Origin: Bacteroidota bacterium
Lineage (GTDB): Bacteria > Bacteroidota > Bacteroidia > Bacteroidales > P3
Assembly: GCA_030540495.1 (NCBI GenBank)
Contig: JAUNWC010000055.1
Span: 1 to 8,111 of the forward strand
Length of the DNA: 8,111 nucleotides
Direction: 5' to 3'
Positions 6,024 to 8,111 of this stretch are shown one piece after another (position 1 is the first letter of the stretch; every line of letters begins with the position of its first letter). Both the position numbers and the translations under genes were made by a program. The notes under the pieces are model-generated. The model did no database searches, had not been told where the DNA came from, and saw only the letters and a program-made list of their open reading frames with translations.

Positions 6024-7826
6024 TTATTCATCTGAGTTGTTGTGTATGAATTGCTGATAGGCTTGGAAAACATTTGCCCTTGACATACAGCCCGCAAACT
6101 TTCCATCATCCAATACTATTATTGTATATCTATCCACACCCTTAAACTTCTTTACAATATTTTCCATACTATCATTTATATCCACAATAAAATACTCAGA
6201 ATAACGCATAAAATTCTTTACCTCTATCTTATCATAAAACTCCGGATGAAAAAGCATTCCTCTAACATCATCCAAAACCAAAACTCCCTTAAATACATCG
6301 TTCTTATCCACCACAGGAAAGAAGTTCCTATTTGAACACTCCACCGCTCTAACCACATCTCTAAGTTTTGCATTTACATCCAATTTATAAAAATTAGTTT
6401 CCAAAAGTTTGGTTTTGTCCATAAAATGTATGGCGGATTTGTCTTTGTTATGCGTCATCAAATCACCTTTTTGAGCCAAAGGTTTGGCATAAATAGAGTA
6501 TTTATTTACGCTTCTAACCACAAGATAACTTATAGTTGTGCTTATCATCAATGGAGCCAACAAATCATAACCTCCTGTTATATCGGCAATAAGAAATATA
6601 GAAGTCAAAGGAGCATACATTATTCCTGCCATAACCGAAGACATACCTACAAGCACAAAATTACTTGCCTGCAAAGGAGGAAAAATTCCCATTGTATTCA
6701 AAAGATTGGCAACAAAGAAACCCGAAAAACCTCCTATAAACAAACTTGGAGCAAAGACACCTCCTACTCCACCAGAGGCGCAGGTAACATTGGTTGCAAA
6801 AGCCTTAATTATTATAATAGAAATAGTTATAATAAGAAGTAAATAAATATTGTTCTTAAAACCATAAAACAAACTGTTGCTAAGCAAAGCCGAAGTATCA
6901 TTATCAAGCAAATGAGTTAGGGCTTGATAACCCTCACCAAACAAAGGAGGAAAAACATAGACCATTATACCAAGCAACAAACCTCCTATTATTATTTTCC
7001 AAACATCATTAAATTTGGCGAACATTTTGCCCACAAAACTGCTTATATTAAAGTAGTATAAGGAAATAATGGCAGAAAATACTCCAAGTATTATGTAAGC
7101 CGGCGTGGTGTTTAAAGCAAAACAAGTATCTACATTATAAGAAAATTGAGCATCTGAGCCAAGAAAAAGAAAAGATATCAAAGCCGCTGTTATAGAAGAA
7201 ATAAGCATAGGCAAAACACTTACCATGCTTAAGTCCAACATAAGCACTTCAAAAACAAATAATATTCCAGCAATAGGTGCTTTAAATGCTCCTGCTATTG
7301 CTCCTGCCGCTCCACAGCCTACAAGTATCACTGTTAAGTGTTTATCCAAACGAAAAAAACGAGAAATATTTGAGGCTATTGCTGAGCCTGTATAAACTAT
7401 TGGAGCCTCCAAACCAACACTTCCTCCAAATGCTACCGTTATGGAAGAGGTAACCATGGACGACCAAGTATTGTGCAGTTTTATTTTACCTCCTTTGCGA
7501 GATATTGCATACATAACCTTACTAACACCATGCGAAAGGTCGTCTTTTATTAGAAATTTAACCAAAACGACCGTGAGTGCTATACCGACCATAGGATATA
7601 AAAGAAACAACCAATTTGCTCCCATTTTACTTACCCAAGAGAAAGATGTTATAAGGTTGTAAGTATATGAAACAAGGTTTTTTAACAGAACTGCTGCCAA
7701 TCCACAACATATACCCGTAAGAAAAGATACCAAAGCCAAAACCTGAGTGGTTTTTAGGTATCTAATCCTCAGAAACAGTAGCCACTTGTAATATTTCCTA
7801 ATATTTATATATCTTTCCAAGTCCAT
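6024..7826 (-). CDS. ClC-family chloride channel or Cl-/H+ antiporter with C-terminal CBS pair
   Basis: 600 residues: an inner-membrane core of many hydrophobic helices (about 25-445) followed by two CBS domains (about 470-530 and 537-595). ClC signatures are present: GSVGLEAP (135-142) corresponds to the GREGP loop with the external gating glutamate at Glu140; GVFAP (356-360) is the third chloride-coordinating loop. Glu193 in GILFVFEVLML lies at the position of the internal proton glutamate of E. coli ClcA (spacing 53 here, 55 there). Both glutamates argue for Cl-/H+ exchange rather than a passive channel. The first anion loop, GSGIP in ClcA, is SHGVS (98-102) here, lacking the usual Ser and Pro positions. 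CBS domains often sense adenine nucleotides. Likely roles are anion balance or acid tolerance. The ATG at 7826 is preceded by a TAnnTTTG-type element. Its stop is 42 bp before the methyltransferase, with no terminator seen. Confidence 0.95.
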   Translation of the reverse strand: MDLERYINIRKYYKWLLFLRIRYLKTTQVLALVSFLTGICCGLAAVLLKNLVSYTYNLITSFSWVSKMGANWLFLLYPMVGIALTVVLVKFLIKDDLSHGVSKVMYAISRKGGKIKLHNTWSSMVTSSITVAFGGSVGLEAPIVYTGSAIASNISRFFRLDKHLTVILVGCGAAGAIAGAFKAPIAGILFVFEVLMLDLSMVSVLPMLISSITAALISFLFLGSDAQFSYNVDTCFALNTTPAYIILGVFSAIISLYYFNISSFVGKMFAKFNDVWKIIIGGLLLGIMVYVFPPLFGEGYQALTHLLDNDTSALLSNSLFYGFKNNIYLLLIITISIIIIKAFATNVTCASGGVGGVFAPSLFIGGFSGFFVANLLNTMGIFPPLQASNFVLVGMSSVMAGIMYAPLTSIFLIADITGGYDLLAPLMISTTISYLVVRSVNKYSIYAKPLAQKGDLMTHNKDKSAIHFMDKTKLLETNFYKLDVNAKLRDVVRAVECSNRNFFPVVDKNDVFKGVLVLDDVRGMLFHPEFYDKIEVKNFMRYSEYFIVDINDSMENIVKKFKGVDRYTIIVLDDGKFAGCMSRANVFQAYQQFIHNNSDE

Positions 7827-7840
7827 AACAAATCAACCTG

Positions 7841-7848
7841 CAAAGATA
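7841..7848 (-). promoter_or_regulatory. candidate -7 promoter element for the ClC gene
   Basis: On the minus strand TATCTTTG (7848-7841) matches the Bacteroidota TAnnTTTG consensus exactly and ends 14 bp before the ATG, which would give a short leader of roughly 10 bases. Upstream at the -33 distance there is only a GTGTG/T-rich stretch, not a clear TTG. This is the best-placed promoter candidate in the window and could drive the whole seven-gene run. Confidence 0.45.
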
Positions 7849-7889
7849 ATTCTTTTTTACATAAAAAACACACTTTTTCCCAAAAATAC

Positions 7890-7900
7890 AGCCTGAGGCT
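7890..7900. repeat. short perfect palindrome AGCCTGAGGCT
   Basis: Five complementary bases either side of a single central G, at the gene-side edge of the repeat block. Its GCCTG half recurs in the palindrome at 7981-7995, as part of the shared word ACAGCCTG (7888-7895 and 7987-7994), so it appears to belong to the same mosaic. It is too close-centred to form an RNA hairpin; a dyad binding site is possible. Confidence 0.5.
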
Positions 7901-7909
7901 GACCTATAA

Positions 7910-8011
7910 GGGCAAAGCCGATTGTTAAGTTGTTATAAGTTAGCATAGGTTAGTATAAGTTATTATAGGAGGGCAAAGCCACAGGCACAGCCTGTTTTAT
8001 AGGGCAAAGCC
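7910..8011 (+). repeat. three copies of GGGCAAAGCC
   Basis: Exact 10-bp copies start at 7910, 7971 and 8002 (spacings 61 and 31). Each follows a TATA(A)(G)-like word: CCTATAAG, TTATAGGA and TTTATA. Each contains the mini-inverted repeat GGC-AAA-GCC. In a sequence this AT-rich, three GC-rich exact decamers within 102 bp are unlikely by chance. No reading frame runs through them. Confidence 0.75.
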
Positions 8012-8077
8012 ATTACTTTTTTGTCATACGCTTATGCTAACCTATAACAACTTATCATAACCTATGCTAACCTATAA
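7933..8077. repeat. imperfect 37-bp inverted repeat with 71-bp loop
   Basis: The left arm is 7933-7969 and the right arm 8041-8077. The reverse complement of the right arm matches the left at 33 of 37 positions without gaps. The arms consist of short variants of TTATAGGTTAGCATAGG-like words. The right arm also pairs in a second register, because the word GCTAACCTATA occurs at 8036-8046 and again at 8066-8076 (30 bp apart). The central part carries two GGGCAAAGCC copies and a palindrome. It could fold as a long hairpin in DNA or RNA. It lies upstream of the ClC promoter candidate. It resembles a small non-coding mobile element (MITE-like) or a dispersed intergenic repeat, but neither can be proven from one copy. 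Confidence 0.8.
7981..7995. repeat. hairpin palindrome ACAGGC-ACA-GCCTGT
   Basis: A perfect 6-bp stem with a 3-base loop, immediately followed by TTTTAT on the plus strand. It lies in the centre of the larger inverted repeat. On the plus strand the stem plus T-run could act as a weak terminator for a transcript, but the T-run is only four bases, so I list it as a repeat. Confidence 0.5.
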
Positions 8078-8111
8078 TGAGGCTGTGCTTTACATAATAT
8101 ATAATATAAGT

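Noticed and set aside
7890..8080. CRISPR array
   Set aside because: The repeated words are only about 10 bp, irregularly spaced (61 and 31 bp) and in mixed orientation; there are no cas genes.

Overview
The window is AT-rich and looks like Bacteroidota. The supporting signs are two outer-membrane proteins of the acyloxyacyl hydrolase (PagL-like) type, A-rich leaders without strong Shine-Dalgarno sequences, and TAnnTTTG-type promoter elements ahead of two genes. No genus can be named from the sequence. All seven protein genes lie on the minus strand and are packed tightly. In transcription order they are: a ClC chloride channel/transporter (7826-6024), a C5-cytosine DNA methyltransferase (5981-4788), a probable restriction endonuclease (4777-4025), aspartate-semialdehyde dehydrogenase asd (3989-3003), two tandem PagL-like outer-membrane proteins (2998-1829 and 1826-636), and the start of a second DNA methyltransferase that runs off the left edge (627-1). 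The gaps between them are 42, 10, 35, 4, 2 and 8 bp, and I see no convincing terminator in any of them.

Region by region: the right end (7827-8111) is non-coding and rich in repeats. It holds a 37-bp imperfect inverted repeat (33 of 37 positions pair), three exact copies of GGGCAAAGCC and two short palindromes. A possible promoter for the ClC gene lies between this block and the gene. The ClC protein keeps both glutamates associated with Cl-/H+ exchange and carries two CBS domains. Next comes a compact type II restriction-modification pair, methyltransferase first and nuclease second. It sits between the ClC gene and asd, two genes with no connection to restriction, and looks like an inserted cassette. 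asd (lysine/diaminopimelate, threonine and methionine synthesis) heads a second tight cluster with the two outer-membrane paralogues.

The most unusual gene is the last one. Its N-terminal winged-helix-like segment and its C-terminal catalytic half (SSPPY motif, VANDKYNLYP block) both resemble a known family of amino-methyltransferases. The central part that normally carries the DPFxGSGT S-adenosylmethionine-binding motif is absent, although the reading frame stays open. This looks like a clean in-frame internal deletion, or else a split or permuted enzyme whose motif I lies elsewhere. I did not see a wholly unknown multi-gene system. The best candidates for new biology are this shortened methyltransferase, the doubled PagL-like proteins with an altered catalytic triad, and the mosaic repeat block.
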